A DNA stretch of 6,253 nucleotides from positions 1 through 6,253 of the forward strand of contig CAMDEF010000081.1 of NCBI GenBank assembly GCA_945895265.1. Reading direction: 5' to 3'. This DNA is from Bordetella parapertussis. GTDB taxonomy: Bacteria; Pseudomonadota; Gammaproteobacteria; Burkholderiales; Burkholderiaceae_B. Below the pieces are notes generated by a model, which did not search any database, was not told where the DNA came from, and saw only the letters and a list, made by a program, of their open reading frames with translations. Positions within the stretch are counted from its first letter, which is position 1, and each line of letters starts with the position of its first letter. Shown here in pieces: positions 1 through 6,253 of this stretch. The translations under genes were made by a program, and so were the position numbers.

Positions 1-971
1 CTGCGTCGCCTTCGGCTGGCAAGCTCGAAATGCCCGCCTCAACGGCCGGCTTACCGCACGCTTCGCCCTCGGTGCGTAAATTCGCGCGCGAACTCGGCGT
101 AGATCTTTCCTTGGTGAAGGGCACAGGCGTTAAAGAGCGCATCGTTCAAGAAGATATTCAAAACTTCGTCAAGCAAGCGTTGGCGGGTGGTGTGGGTGCT
201 TCTTCCGCCTCTGCTTCGGGCGCCTCCCTGGGTGGCGGACTTGACCTCTTGCCTTGGCCTAAAGTTGATTTCACTAAATTTGGTGAAATCACCTCTAAGC
301 CGTTGTCGCGCATTAAAAAGATTTCGGGTGCGAATTTGCACCGCAACTGGGTGATGATCCCCCATGTCACAAATAACGATGAAGCGAGTATCACCGAGCT
401 TGAAGCGTTTCGCGTGACGTTAAATAAAGAGAATGAAAAATCGGGCATCAAAGTCACGATGCTGGCGTTTTTGATTAAAGCCGTTGTCGCAGCTCTGAAG
501 AAGTTTCCTGAATTTAACGCTTCGCTCGACGGCGATAACTTGGTGCTGAAGCAGTACTTCCATATCGGCTTTGCGGCAGACACACCCAATGGCTTGGTCG
601 TACCTGTGATTCGCGATGCCGATAAAAAGGGTATTTTGGAGCTGGCCGCTGAAAGCAGTGAGCTTGCTAAGAAGGCGCGTGATGGCAAATTATCACCTGC
701 AGAAATGCAGGGTGGTTGTATGTCGATTTCATCGTTGGGTGGCATTGGCGGTACACATTTCACACCCATCATTAACGCGCCAGAACTTGCGATCTTGGGC
801 GTGTCAAAGTCTTACATGAAACCGGTTTGGGATGGCAAACAGTTTGTGCCACAACTGACCTTGCCACTGTCGCTGTCGTACGACCACCGTGTGATTGACG
901 GTGCATCAGGGGCGCGCTTTAACGCCTACCTTGGCAGTCTGTTGGCGGATTTTCGCCGTATCGCACTGTAA
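1..971 (+). CDS. aceF: Pyruvate dehydrogenase E2 (dihydrolipoamide acetyltransferase), C-terminal part, 5' truncated by window edge
   Basis: E2 core of the cytoplasmic pyruvate dehydrogenase complex: it moves the acetyl group from the lipoyl arm to CoA. The reading frame is open back to base 3 with no stop, so the ATG at 30 is an internal methionine in an Ala/Ser/Pro linker and the true start lies outside the window. Bases about 57-176 encode a peripheral subunit-binding domain ([15 protein letters not shown], then [15 protein letters not shown]), the docking site for E1/E3. A Gly/Ala/Ser linker follows to about 235, then the acetyltransferase domain to the stop. The catalytic signature is DHRVIDGA, with the active-site His codon at 885-887 and Asp at 897-899; the [10 protein letters not shown] motif begins at 723. 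The [13 protein letters not shown] segment before the catalytic domain resembles AceF more than the 2-oxoglutarate dehydrogenase E2 SucB, and the adjacent lipoyl-bearing E3 agrees. The number of lipoyl domains upstream cannot be seen. Confidence 0.95.
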   Translation, partial: ASPSAGKLEMPASTAGLPHASPSVRKFARELGVDLSLVKGTGVKERIVQEDIQNFVKQALAGGVGASSASASGASLGGGLDLLPWPKVDFTKFGEITSKPLSRIKKISGANLHRNWVMIPHVTNNDEASITELEAFRVTLNKENEKSGIKVTMLAFLIKAVVAALKKFPEFNASLDGDNLVLKQYFHIGFAADTPNGLVVPVIRDADKKGILELAAESSELAKKARDGKLSPAEMQGGCMSISSLGGIGGTHFTPIINAPELAILGVSKSYMKPVWDGKQFVPQLTLPLSLSYDHRVIDGASGARFNAYLGSLLADFRRIAL

Positions 972-975
972 GGGG
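970..975 (+). promoter_or_regulatory. Ribosome binding site of lpdA, overlapping the aceF stop
   Basis: AAGGGG lies 5 bases before the ATG at 981 and shares two bases with the aceF TAA stop (969-971). It supports the 981 start and suggests that lpdA is translated from the same message, possibly by ribosomes finishing aceF. Confidence 0.7.
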
Positions 976-980
976 CTGCT

Positions 981-2894
981 ATGAGCAAACTGATTGATAT
1001 TCCAATCCCTGATATTGGTGACTTTGATACGGTTGATGTGATTGAAGTGTTGGTGGCGGTTGGCGATACGGTCAAGGCCGAGCAAAGCCTGATTACTGTT
1101 GAATCCGACAAGTCGTCGATGGAGATCCCTTCGAGTCAAGGTGGTGTGGTTAAAGCAGTGTTAGTGAAGATCGGCGACAAAGTCAAACAAGGTTCTGTGA
1201 TCTTGCAGCTCGAGGCAAGTTCGGGTGCAGCAGCTGGCCCAGCCGCCTCGGCTTCGGTGCCTTCTGGCGCAAGCTCGGCGGCCGACGCAAACTCGTCAGC
1301 GTTAGCTGCTGGTGCAGCCTCAGCGATAAGTTCTGCTGCTAGCTCGCTCGGTTTAACGCAGGCTGCAGCGTCGAAGGGTGCTCAGCCCGCCAGTCACGCG
1401 TCAGCTTCTGCGGCGACTTCAGGCGCTCACGCGACGAGTCCTGCTCCGACTATCGCGATCGCAGCGTATGACGGCAAAGTTGACAGCAAGTGCGACTTGC
1501 TTGTCTTGGGTGCAGGCCCCGGCGGCTATTCAGCAGCGTTTCGCGCAGCGGACCTTGGCTTGAACGTGGTGCTTGTTGAGCGCTATTCAACGCTTGGTGG
1601 TGTGTGCTTAAACGTTGGATGTATCCCTTCAAAGGCTTTGTTGCATACGGCAGCCGTGCTCGAAGAGGCGCAAGCCTTGGCAGACCACGGGATCTCATTT
1701 GGTAAGCCTAAGATTGATCTGGATAAGTTGCGTGCCTTTAAGGATGGCGTGATTGGTAAGCTCACTGGCGGTTTGGCGGGGATGGCCAAGGCTCGCAAGG
1801 TGACCGTTGTGACGGGTGTTGGATCGTTTGTCAGTGCTAACCATGTTGCAGTTCAAACTGAGGCTGGTGTGAAAACGATTGAGTTTGCCCAAGCCATTAT
1901 TGCTGCGGGCAGTCAGTCGGTGAAGCTGCCGTTTATGCCCGACGATGAGCGCGTGGTCGATTCGACGGGTGCCTTGTTGTTGCGCAATATCCCAAAAAGA
2001 ATGTTGATTGTGGGTGGCGGGATTATCGGCCTTGAAATGGGTACGGTGTATTCAGCGTTAGGTTCACGTTTAGACGTGGTCGAAATGCAAGATGGCCTGA
2101 TGCAGGGCGCAGATCGTGATTTGGTCAAAGTGTGGCAAAAGAAAAACGCTCATCGCTTTGATAACTTGATGCTCAATACAAAAACCGTTGGTGCAGTTGC
2201 TAAAAAAGACGGTATTTATGTCACCTTTGAAGGCGCTGGAGCACCGAAAGAGGCGCAACGCTACGATTTAGTCTTGCAAGCGGTAGGTCGCACACCCAAC
2301 GGTAAAAAAATCGGGGCTGACAAAGCAGGTGTGATGGTGAGTGACCGTGGCTTCATTGAAGTCGACCGTCAAATGCGCACCAATGTGCCTAACATTTTTG
2401 CCATTGGTGATTTGATCGGCCAACCCATGCTGGCGCATAAAGCGGTACACGAAGGGCATGTTGCTGCTGAAGTGGCAGCAGGGCAAAAGAGTTATTTCGA
2501 TGCGCGTGTGATCCCGTCGGTGGCCTACACTGATCCTGAAGTGGCCTGGGTGGGCATAACCGAAGACCAAGCCAAACAGCAAGGTGTTGCGATTACCAAG
2601 GGGCTGTTTCCTTGGGCGGCGTCAGGTCGTGCGATTGCCAATGGCCGTGATGAAGGTTTCACAAAGCTCTTGTTTGACGCGGCAACCCACAAGATTCTTG
2701 GTGGTGGCATTGTGGGCACGAACGCGGGCGATTTGATCAGTGAAGTTGCCTTAGCGATTGAAATGGGTGCGGATATGGTGGATATTGGTAAAACAATTCA
2801 TCCACATCCAACCCTTGGTGAGTCGGTCGGTTTGGCTGCCGAGGCTGCTGAAGGTCATTGCACCGATTTACCGCCGGTGAAAAAGAAGTCGTAA
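981..2894 (+). CDS. lpdA: Dihydrolipoamide dehydrogenase (E3) with N-terminal lipoyl domain
   Basis: FAD-dependent E3 of the pyruvate dehydrogenase complex: it reoxidises dihydrolipoyl groups and passes electrons to NAD+. The 637 residues exceed the roughly 470 of a plain E3 because a lipoyl/biotinyl domain is fused in front. Residues 1-78 form that domain, with the lipoylated lysine expected at K44 in ESDKSSME. Residues about 79-158 are a flexible Ala/Ser-rich linker. From about 169 comes the E3 proper: FAD-binding GAGPGG (177-182), redox disulfide C209 and C214 in CLNVGC, NAD-binding VGGGIIGLE (344-352), the second FAD motif IFAIGD (472-477), and the C-terminal dimerisation domain with the catalytic dyad H609 and E614 in HPTLGE. 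All key residues are present. The gene starts 9 bases after aceF with a good ribosome binding site and ends just before a strong terminator, so it is the last gene of the PDH operon. Lipoyl-bearing E3 enzymes are known from Neisseria and Ralstonia-type PDH operons. Confidence 0.97.
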   Translation: MSKLIDIPIPDIGDFDTVDVIEVLVAVGDTVKAEQSLITVESDKSSMEIPSSQGGVVKAVLVKIGDKVKQGSVILQLEASSGAAAGPAASASVPSGASSAADANSSALAAGAASAISSAASSLGLTQAAASKGAQPASHASASAATSGAHATSPAPTIAIAAYDGKVDSKCDLLVLGAGPGGYSAAFRAADLGLNVVLVERYSTLGGVCLNVGCIPSKALLHTAAVLEEAQALADHGISFGKPKIDLDKLRAFKDGVIGKLTGGLAGMAKARKVTVVTGVGSFVSANHVAVQTEAGVKTIEFAQAIIAAGSQSVKLPFMPDDERVVDSTGALLLRNIPKRMLIVGGGIIGLEMGTVYSALGSRLDVVEMQDGLMQGADRDLVKVWQKKNAHRFDNLMLNTKTVGAVAKKDGIYVTFEGAGAPKEAQRYDLVLQAVGRTPNGKKIGADKAGVMVSDRGFIEVDRQMRTNVPNIFAIGDLIGQPMLAHKAVHEGHVAAEVAAGQKSYFDARVIPSVAYTDPEVAWVGITEDQAKQQGVAITKGLFPWAASGRAIANGRDEGFTKLLFDAATHKILGGGIVGTNAGDLISEVALAIEMGADMVDIGKTIHPHPTLGESVGLAAEAAEGHCTDLPPVKKKS

Positions 2895-2896
2895 AG

Positions 2897-2925
2897 AAAA
2901 ACGCCCTGTTAAACAGGGCGTTTTT
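2897..2925. terminator. Bidirectional rho-independent terminator between lpdA and dctQM
   Basis: A perfect 13-bp stem (2897-2909 with 2913-2925, core ACGCCCTGT/ACAGGGCGT) closes on a 3-base TAA loop. The right arm ends in five T and the left arm begins with four A followed by A of the core, so each strand reads a GC-rich stem running into a U-tract. It begins 3 bases after the lpdA stop and lies 20 bases beyond the dctQM stop on the other strand, placing it to end both convergent units. Confidence 0.93.
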
Positions 2926-2944
2926 ATTTCAACGGCAATTAGCC

Positions 2945-4783
2945 CTAGAGCGCCACCGTCGAAAACCACGGTACTGCTGCAATCGCAATCAACCCAACCA
3001 ACAGCGCAACGATGTAAGGCCAGATGGCACCCATCACGTCATCGGGCGAGGCATCACCGATGCGGCAGGCAACGTAAAAGCCTATACCGATCGGGGGCAT
3101 CATCAGTCCAATATTCATAGCAGTGACGACCACCATTGAATAGTGAATCTCATGAATCCCCAGTTTTTTGGCAATCGGAAACATGATGGGCGCCAAGATC
3201 AAAATTGCTGGTAAGCCTTCAAGTAAGCAACCCAAAATCAAGAACACCAAGATCGTCACCACCATAAAACTGGCGATGCCGCCGGGCAGAGTGGTTAAAA
3301 ATGTTGACAGACTCTGCACCACGCCGCTTTGTGTGATGGCCCAGGCCATCGCTGAGGCTGTACCCAAGATCAGCAAGATTGCACCGCTCAGGGCAGCGGT
3401 TTCGACCAACATTGCATAGACTTTGCGCCAACCAAGGCCGCCGTACAGCACCTGACCAATCAGCATGGCGTAAAGCACCGCAATGGTCGAGACTTCAGTG
3501 GCCGTTGCTACGCCACCCCCTACCGCACTGCGAATCAAAAAAGGCAACACTAAGGCTGGGCCAGCAATCAACAAGGCCTTCCAGATCATTTTGATGGTTG
3601 AGCGTTTGACGTTATCAAGTTGCTCGTGACGGGCTTTCCAGCGCGCCAAGGCGACCAGAGCCATCAGTAACACGCCTGCAATCACGACGCCGCTTTGAAA
3701 CAAGCCCGCGATTGACACGCCCGCGACTGATCCCAATACGATCAGCACGATACTTGGTGGTACGGTATCCGCCATCGCAGCACCGGTTGCGAGCAGGGCA
3801 ATCATTTCGCGCGGTTTATGCCCTCGACGTTTCATTTCAGGAAACAACGCTGGCGCAATGGTTGCCATGTCCGACACTTTTGAGCCCGAGATGCCCGACA
3901 CAATGAATAACGAGCCAAGCAGCACATAAGACATGCCGGCTTTAATATGACCCAGCAACGACGCCAAGAAATCGACAATGGCTTTACCCATACCGGTAGC
4001 ATCGAGCACGCAGCCTAGCAACACAAAGATCGGCACTGACACGAGGATCAGGCTTGACATGCCTTCATCCATGCGCCCAATCACAACCATTAAAGGTACG
4101 GTGGTTGAAAAGGCCAGATAACACAGCGCCCCTGCGCCAAAGCAAAAGGCAATGGGCACGCCTGCAACTAAGCACAGCGAAGCCAGGATGACCAAGAAAA
4201 AGAGAATGTTGTAGAGACCTAGCGAGGTCAGCCACCCCGAGCCTACCCAGCAAAGTGCAGCAAAGGCACTCACCAAGATCGCTGCACCCAATAGATTAAG
4301 CTTGCTCACCGTTTGTGCTGCATAAACGACCAGCACCCCAAGCATGGCCAAAATGCCAAACGCCAACGCTGATACCCTAAAGCTGTTGGGAATCCCAAGT
4401 GCGGGTGAGGTGACAAACCACTCGTCTTGCGCATACTCGATGGCAGGCGTCACCAGAGCCAGCAGAAACGCAACAATCGTTACCAGTGCAACCGCATGCA
4501 CAAACCCACGCAGGCGTTCGGGCATCATTTGTAAAAAAAGCGTTAAGCGTAAGTGTTCATTGCGATACATGGCGATTGCCGAGCCCAACATGGCAAGCCA
4601 CAAAAATGAAATTGAAACGACTTCATCGATCCAAACAATCGGCAGCGAAAAAACATAGCGCGATACGACGCCTACCAACAGCATGACCACAATGACTGTC
4701 ATCAGCAACGCGCTGATAAATTCGATTGGTTTTAACAATCGTGACACGAGGGGGCTGGAGGAAAGAGTGAGTTCAGTGGTCAT
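2945..4783 (-). CDS. dctQM: TRAP transporter fused membrane permease, small (DctQ) plus large (DctM) subunits
   Basis: Inner-membrane part of a tripartite ATP-independent periplasmic transporter, which takes solute from the partner binding protein and imports it with Na+ or H+. The 612 residues combine two subunits often made separately. Residues about 15-160 are DctQ: four hydrophobic segments (about 20-42, 52-72, 93-118, 137-157) and the family pattern VWIDE (50-54), W62, then R74 and H77. A further hydrophobic segment at about 163-183 looks like the connecting helix of fused QM proteins. Residues about 190-612 are DctM, with SGSKVSDMATIAPALFPEMKRRGH (in the range 299-322), TEVSTIAVLYA (429-439) and the PPIGIG loop (563-568). 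The ATG at 4783 gives a normal DctQ N-terminus, but the sequence before it has only a weak ribosome site (AAAGA). It lies 155 bases downstream of dctP, beyond a terminator-like hairpin, and converges on lpdA. The substrate is not determinable from sequence. Confidence 0.95.
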   Translation of the reverse strand: MTTELTLSSSPLVSRLLKPIEFISALLMTVIVVMLLVGVVSRYVFSLPIVWIDEVVSISFLWLAMLGSAIAMYRNEHLRLTLFLQMMPERLRGFVHAVALVTIVAFLLALVTPAIEYAQDEWFVTSPALGIPNSFRVSALAFGILAMLGVLVVYAAQTVSKLNLLGAAILVSAFAALCWVGSGWLTSLGLYNILFFLVILASLCLVAGVPIAFCFGAGALCYLAFSTTVPLMVVIGRMDEGMSSLILVSVPIFVLLGCVLDATGMGKAIVDFLASLLGHIKAGMSYVLLGSLFIVSGISGSKVSDMATIAPALFPEMKRRGHKPREMIALLATGAAMADTVPPSIVLIVLGSVAGVSIAGLFQSGVVIAGVLLMALVALARWKARHEQLDNVKRSTIKMIWKALLIAGPALVLPFLIRSAVGGGVATATEVSTIAVLYAMLIGQVLYGGLGWRKVYAMLVETAALSGAILLILGTASAMAWAITQSGVVQSLSTFLTTLPGGIASFMVVTILVFLILGCLLEGLPAILILAPIMFPIAKKLGIHEIHYSMVVVTAMNIGLMMPPIGIGFYVACRIGDASPDDVMGAIWPYIVALLVGLIAIAAVPWFSTVAL

Positions 4784-4852
4784 TGTCGTATCTTTGAAGG
4801 CTTAAATGAAAAGCAAGTGCCAAAATAAAAAAAGTTAGCCTCTAAATAAAAA

Positions 4853-4887
4853 TCCGGATGCCGCCTTTAACGAGCGTTGCATCCGGA
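4853..4887 (-). terminator. Intercistronic terminator or attenuator after dctP
   Basis: On the minus strand a 9-bp perfect stem (TCCGGATGC pairing with GCATCCGGA, arms 4879-4887 and 4853-4861) encloses 17 bases that can form a further GCG/CGC pairing. It is followed at once by TTTTTATTT (complement of about 4844-4852). This is the layout of a rho-independent terminator, about 50 bases after the dctP stop and about 70 bases before the dctQM start. No convincing promoter is visible between it and dctQM, so partial read-through is the likely arrangement. An mRNA-stabilising 3' hairpin for the dctP message is another possible role and is compatible with it. Confidence 0.8.
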
Positions 4888-4938
4888 GTGTTCGTGTGGC
4901 GAAGCGACTTGCTTGCGCCATCACAAGACAAGCTACGC

Positions 4939-5958
4939 TTAAGCGAGTTTGCCGCTGTAGCGCTCAAGCATCGACCAGGCCTCATCGCCCAGTTTGCCTT
5001 TCCATTCGGTGTAAAAGCCACCTTGGCGCAGACGGTCGCGGAACGAATCTGGCTTAGTCTGGTTAAAGACCATGCCTTTTTCAGTCAGTCCTTTCTGTAA
5101 GCCAGCGTTCATGGCCGCCACGTCGGCACGCTCTTTCAGACCTGCAGAATTGATATTTTTTGCCACGATTGTGCGCATGTTTTCTGGCAGTCTTTCCCAA
5201 GCGCGTTTGTTCGCCAAGAACCAGAAGCCATCCCACATATGATTCGTGATCGAGCAGAACTTTTGCACTTCGTTGAGTTTTGCCGTGTCAATAATTGCCA
5301 AGGGGTTTTCTTGGCCGTCGACCACTTTAGTTTGCAAGGCGCTGTACACCTCGTTAAAGTTGATCGAAGCAGGTGCCGAGTCAAAGGCTTTGAACATTGA
5401 AGTCCAGAGCGGTGAGACGGGCACGCGAATCTTGAAGCCCTTCAAATCTTCAGCGCTTTGAATCGGCTTGGTTGACGAGGTAATTTGGCGAAAGCCGTTA
5501 TCCCAGATGTTATCCATGGCAACCAAATTGGCTTTGCTGATCTCTTTGCGCACGTGTGCACCGAGGTCGCCATCCAACGCTTTCCAGACTGCAGCGTAGT
5601 CGCTGAACGCGAAACCGATACCGGTAATGGAAGCGGCTGGCACCAAAGTGGCCAAAATCAAACCTGATAAGGTGAAGAATTCGACGCCGCCATTGCGGAC
5701 CTGGCTCAACATGTCGGTATCAGAGCCCAGTTGGCTGCTTGGGAAAATACGAATTTCAACGCGCCCAGCGGTTTCAGCTTGAATCGCATCGGCCATCTCT
5801 TTGGCGCGAATGTTCATCGGGTGCGTCAAAGGCAAATTATTGGCGTATTTGTATGAAAACTCTGCTTTAGATTGTGCCCAGGCGCTACGCAAAGGGGCCG
5901 CCATGACAATAGCACCGGCACCAACGCCAGCGAGTAGGTTACGTCGTGTGATTGACAT
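4939..5958 (-). CDS. dctP: TRAP transporter periplasmic solute-binding protein, DctP family
   Basis: Extracytoplasmic receptor that captures the solute in the periplasm and delivers it to the QM permease encoded downstream. The 339 residues are typical for the family. The N-terminus has a twin-arginine-like signal: R5 R6 in TRRNLL, an Ala/Gly-rich hydrophobic stretch (about 8-22), a basic residue R24, and a likely cleavage site after AWA (residue 28). The mature protein begins with the family pattern YANNLPLTHPMN (38-49). It then has SQLGSD (75-80), KIRVP with R178 at the position of the conserved carboxylate-binding arginine, and EVYSALQTKVVDGQENP (203-219) with N218. These are established DctP landmarks, and the arginine suggests an organic acid ligand by inference. 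The ATG at 5958 has a strong ribosome site (AGAGGA) 7 bases before it. The gene symbol names the family; the substrate need not be C4-dicarboxylate. Confidence 0.95.
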   Translation of the reverse strand: MSITRRNLLAGVGAGAIVMAAPLRSAWAQSKAEFSYKYANNLPLTHPMNIRAKEMADAIQAETAGRVEIRIFPSSQLGSDTDMLSQVRNGGVEFFTLSGLILATLVPAASITGIGFAFSDYAAVWKALDGDLGAHVRKEISKANLVAMDNIWDNGFRQITSSTKPIQSAEDLKGFKIRVPVSPLWTSMFKAFDSAPASINFNEVYSALQTKVVDGQENPLAIIDTAKLNEVQKFCSITNHMWDGFWFLANKRAWERLPENMRTIVAKNINSAGLKERADVAAMNAGLQKGLTEKGMVFNQTKPDSFRDRLRQGGFYTEWKGKLGDEAWSMLERYSGKLA

Positions 5959-5965
5959 TTGGGTT

Positions 5966-5971
5966 TCCTCT
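5966..5971 (-). promoter_or_regulatory. Ribosome binding site of dctP
   Basis: On the minus strand AGAGGA lies 7 bases before the ATG at 5958. It fixes the start and is clearly stronger than anything before dctQM, in keeping with high-level production of the binding protein. Confidence 0.75.
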
Positions 5972-5984
5972 AGTGTGATTTGTA

Positions 5985-6006
5985 TCGTTGCGCATCATAG
6001 CAACGA
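5985..6006. promoter_or_regulatory. Operator-like inverted repeat upstream of dctP
   Basis: TCGTTGC, 8 bases, then GCAACGA: a perfect 7-bp dyad 26 bases upstream of the dctP start codon. The spacer contains the candidate -10 TATGAT on the minus strand, so a protein bound here would block dctP transcription. Size and symmetry fit a dimeric repressor site (for example GntR or LacI type), but no regulator gene is in the window and the family is not identified. Confidence 0.4.
5994..5999 (-). promoter_or_regulatory. Candidate -10 box for dctP-dctQM
   Basis: TATGAT on the minus strand differs from the TATAAT consensus at one position and would start transcription about 25-30 bases before dctP. 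No good -35 sequence is found 16-18 bases upstream; a short CCGAG/CTCGG inverted repeat (6009-6021) occupies that area instead. If real, the promoter may need an activator. Confidence 0.35.
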
Positions 6007-6044
6007 ACCCGAGGGTCTCGGCTGTTTTATGTCCCGATGAGAGC

Positions 6045-6050
6045 TAAAAT
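6045..6050 (+). promoter_or_regulatory. Candidate -10 box for purL
   Basis: TAAAAT on the plus strand lies 62 bases before the proposed purL GTG, within the divergent 154-base intergenic gap. The sequence about 17 bases upstream is a poor -35 (CTGTTT). Position and AT-richness are the only support. Confidence 0.25.
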
Positions 6051-6112
6051 AGGCGTTTTCCCCTAGCTTTACTGATTTTTTGCCCTAAATTAACCGCTAA
6101 TTGGTCCTGACT

Positions 6113-6253
6113 GTGTCCCATATTCTGCATGTGCTCGGCTCTTCTGTATTGTCCCAGTTTCGTCAAGAACGTCTGCTGGCCAAATTCAAAGCGCAGGGCT
6201 TACCGATCGCTGATATTGCGGCGCGTTTTGAGCATTTTGTTTGGTGCGAGCAA
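6113..6253 (+). CDS. purL: Phosphoribosylformylglycinamidine synthase, N-terminal fragment, cut by window edge
   Basis: Start of the large PurL enzyme (about 1,300 residues in proteobacteria), which converts FGAR, glutamine and ATP to FGAM in de novo purine synthesis. Only 47 codons are present. They read VSHILHVLGSSVLSQFRQER, then LLAKFKAQGLPIADIAARFE and HFVW. The pattern of a short strand, LSxFRxxRLLxxL, and a xxHFV strand matches the PurS-like N-terminal domain of proteobacterial PurL. The frame stays open to the last base. GTG at 6113 is chosen because it leaves the usual 12 or so residues before LSQFR. In-frame TTG (6101), CTG (6107) and GTG (6131) are alternatives, and an in-frame TAA at 6098-6100 excludes anything further upstream. 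No Shine-Dalgarno sequence is visible before any of them. The gene is divergent from dctP and functionally unrelated. Identification rests on recognition of a short fragment. Confidence 0.8.
   Translation, partial: MSHILHVLGSSVLSQFRQERLLAKFKAQGLPIADIAARFEHFVWCEQ

Noticed and set aside
158..772. Minus-strand open frame of 204 codons opposite aceF
   Set aside because: It lies wholly antisense to a well-conserved catalytic domain and resembles no known family. It is explained by the codon composition of the real gene.
1210..1450. Low-complexity GC-rich stretch in lpdA that looks like a DNA repeat
   Set aside because: It has no regular repeat unit. It encodes the Ala/Ser linker with varied codons, so the bias comes from the protein.
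2858..3139. Plus-strand open frame running from the end of lpdA into dctQM
   Set aside because: It crosses the lpdA stop and the strong terminator and overlaps the conserved DctM C-terminus on the opposite strand; it has no ribosome site and no recognisable protein pattern.
4784..4852. Possible separate promoter for dctQM (TTGGCA on the minus strand at 4818-4823)
   Set aside because: The hexamer resembles a -35, but no acceptable -10 lies 16-18 bases downstream, so it is not listed as a promoter.
6050..6080. Possible terminator ahead of purL (TAGG/CCTA pairing and a T-run near 6076-6080)
   Set aside because: The stem is only 4 bp, and a terminator immediately before the purL start would need a leader-control story that nothing else supports.
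1..6253. Search for an undescribed system, mobile element, CRISPR array, tRNA or rRNA
   Set aside because: Nearly all sequence is taken by familiar housekeeping and transport genes with short gaps. No transposase, array-like spacing or RNA gene structure was seen by eye.

Overview
The window looks like ordinary core chromosome from a betaproteobacterium, most likely order Burkholderiales and possibly near Alcaligenaceae. The reasons are the pyruvate dehydrogenase E2 gene followed directly by an E3 that carries its own N-terminal lipoyl domain (a betaproteobacterial habit), a TRAP transporter of the type abundant in that order, and a PurL N-terminus of betaproteobacterial character. GC content looks close to 50% by eye. 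The genus cannot be fixed from the sequence alone.

Layout. Positions 1-971 (+) hold the C-terminal part of aceF (PDH E2), cut by the left edge. Positions 981-2894 (+) hold lpdA, a lipoyl-domain dihydrolipoamide dehydrogenase (E3), only 9 bases after aceF, so the two are the distal end of a PDH operon. A strong, symmetrical hairpin at 2897-2925 ends that operon. It also serves the convergent transcription unit on the minus strand, which runs dctP (5958-4939) then a fused dctQM (4783-2945). These encode a complete TRAP transporter: a periplasmic binding protein with a Tat-like signal peptide and a single-chain QM membrane permease. The 155-base gap between dctP and dctQM contains a terminator-like hairpin with a U-tract, probably an attenuator that makes binding protein more abundant than permease. 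The divergent gap 5959-6112 carries a perfect 7-bp inverted repeat overlapping a candidate dctP -10 box. From 6113 to the right edge (+) is the start of purL (formylglycinamidine ribonucleotide synthase), cut after 47 codons.

How the genes work together. E2 and E3 are partners in one complex: E2 transfers acetyl groups to CoA and E3 reoxidises the dihydrolipoyl arms using NAD+. The TRAP genes form a self-contained Na+- or H+-driven importer for an unidentified, probably carboxylated, solute. purL belongs to de novo purine synthesis and is unrelated in function. I see no mobile element, CRISPR array, RNA gene or previously undescribed system. The points most worth a second look are the regulatory structures around the TRAP genes.
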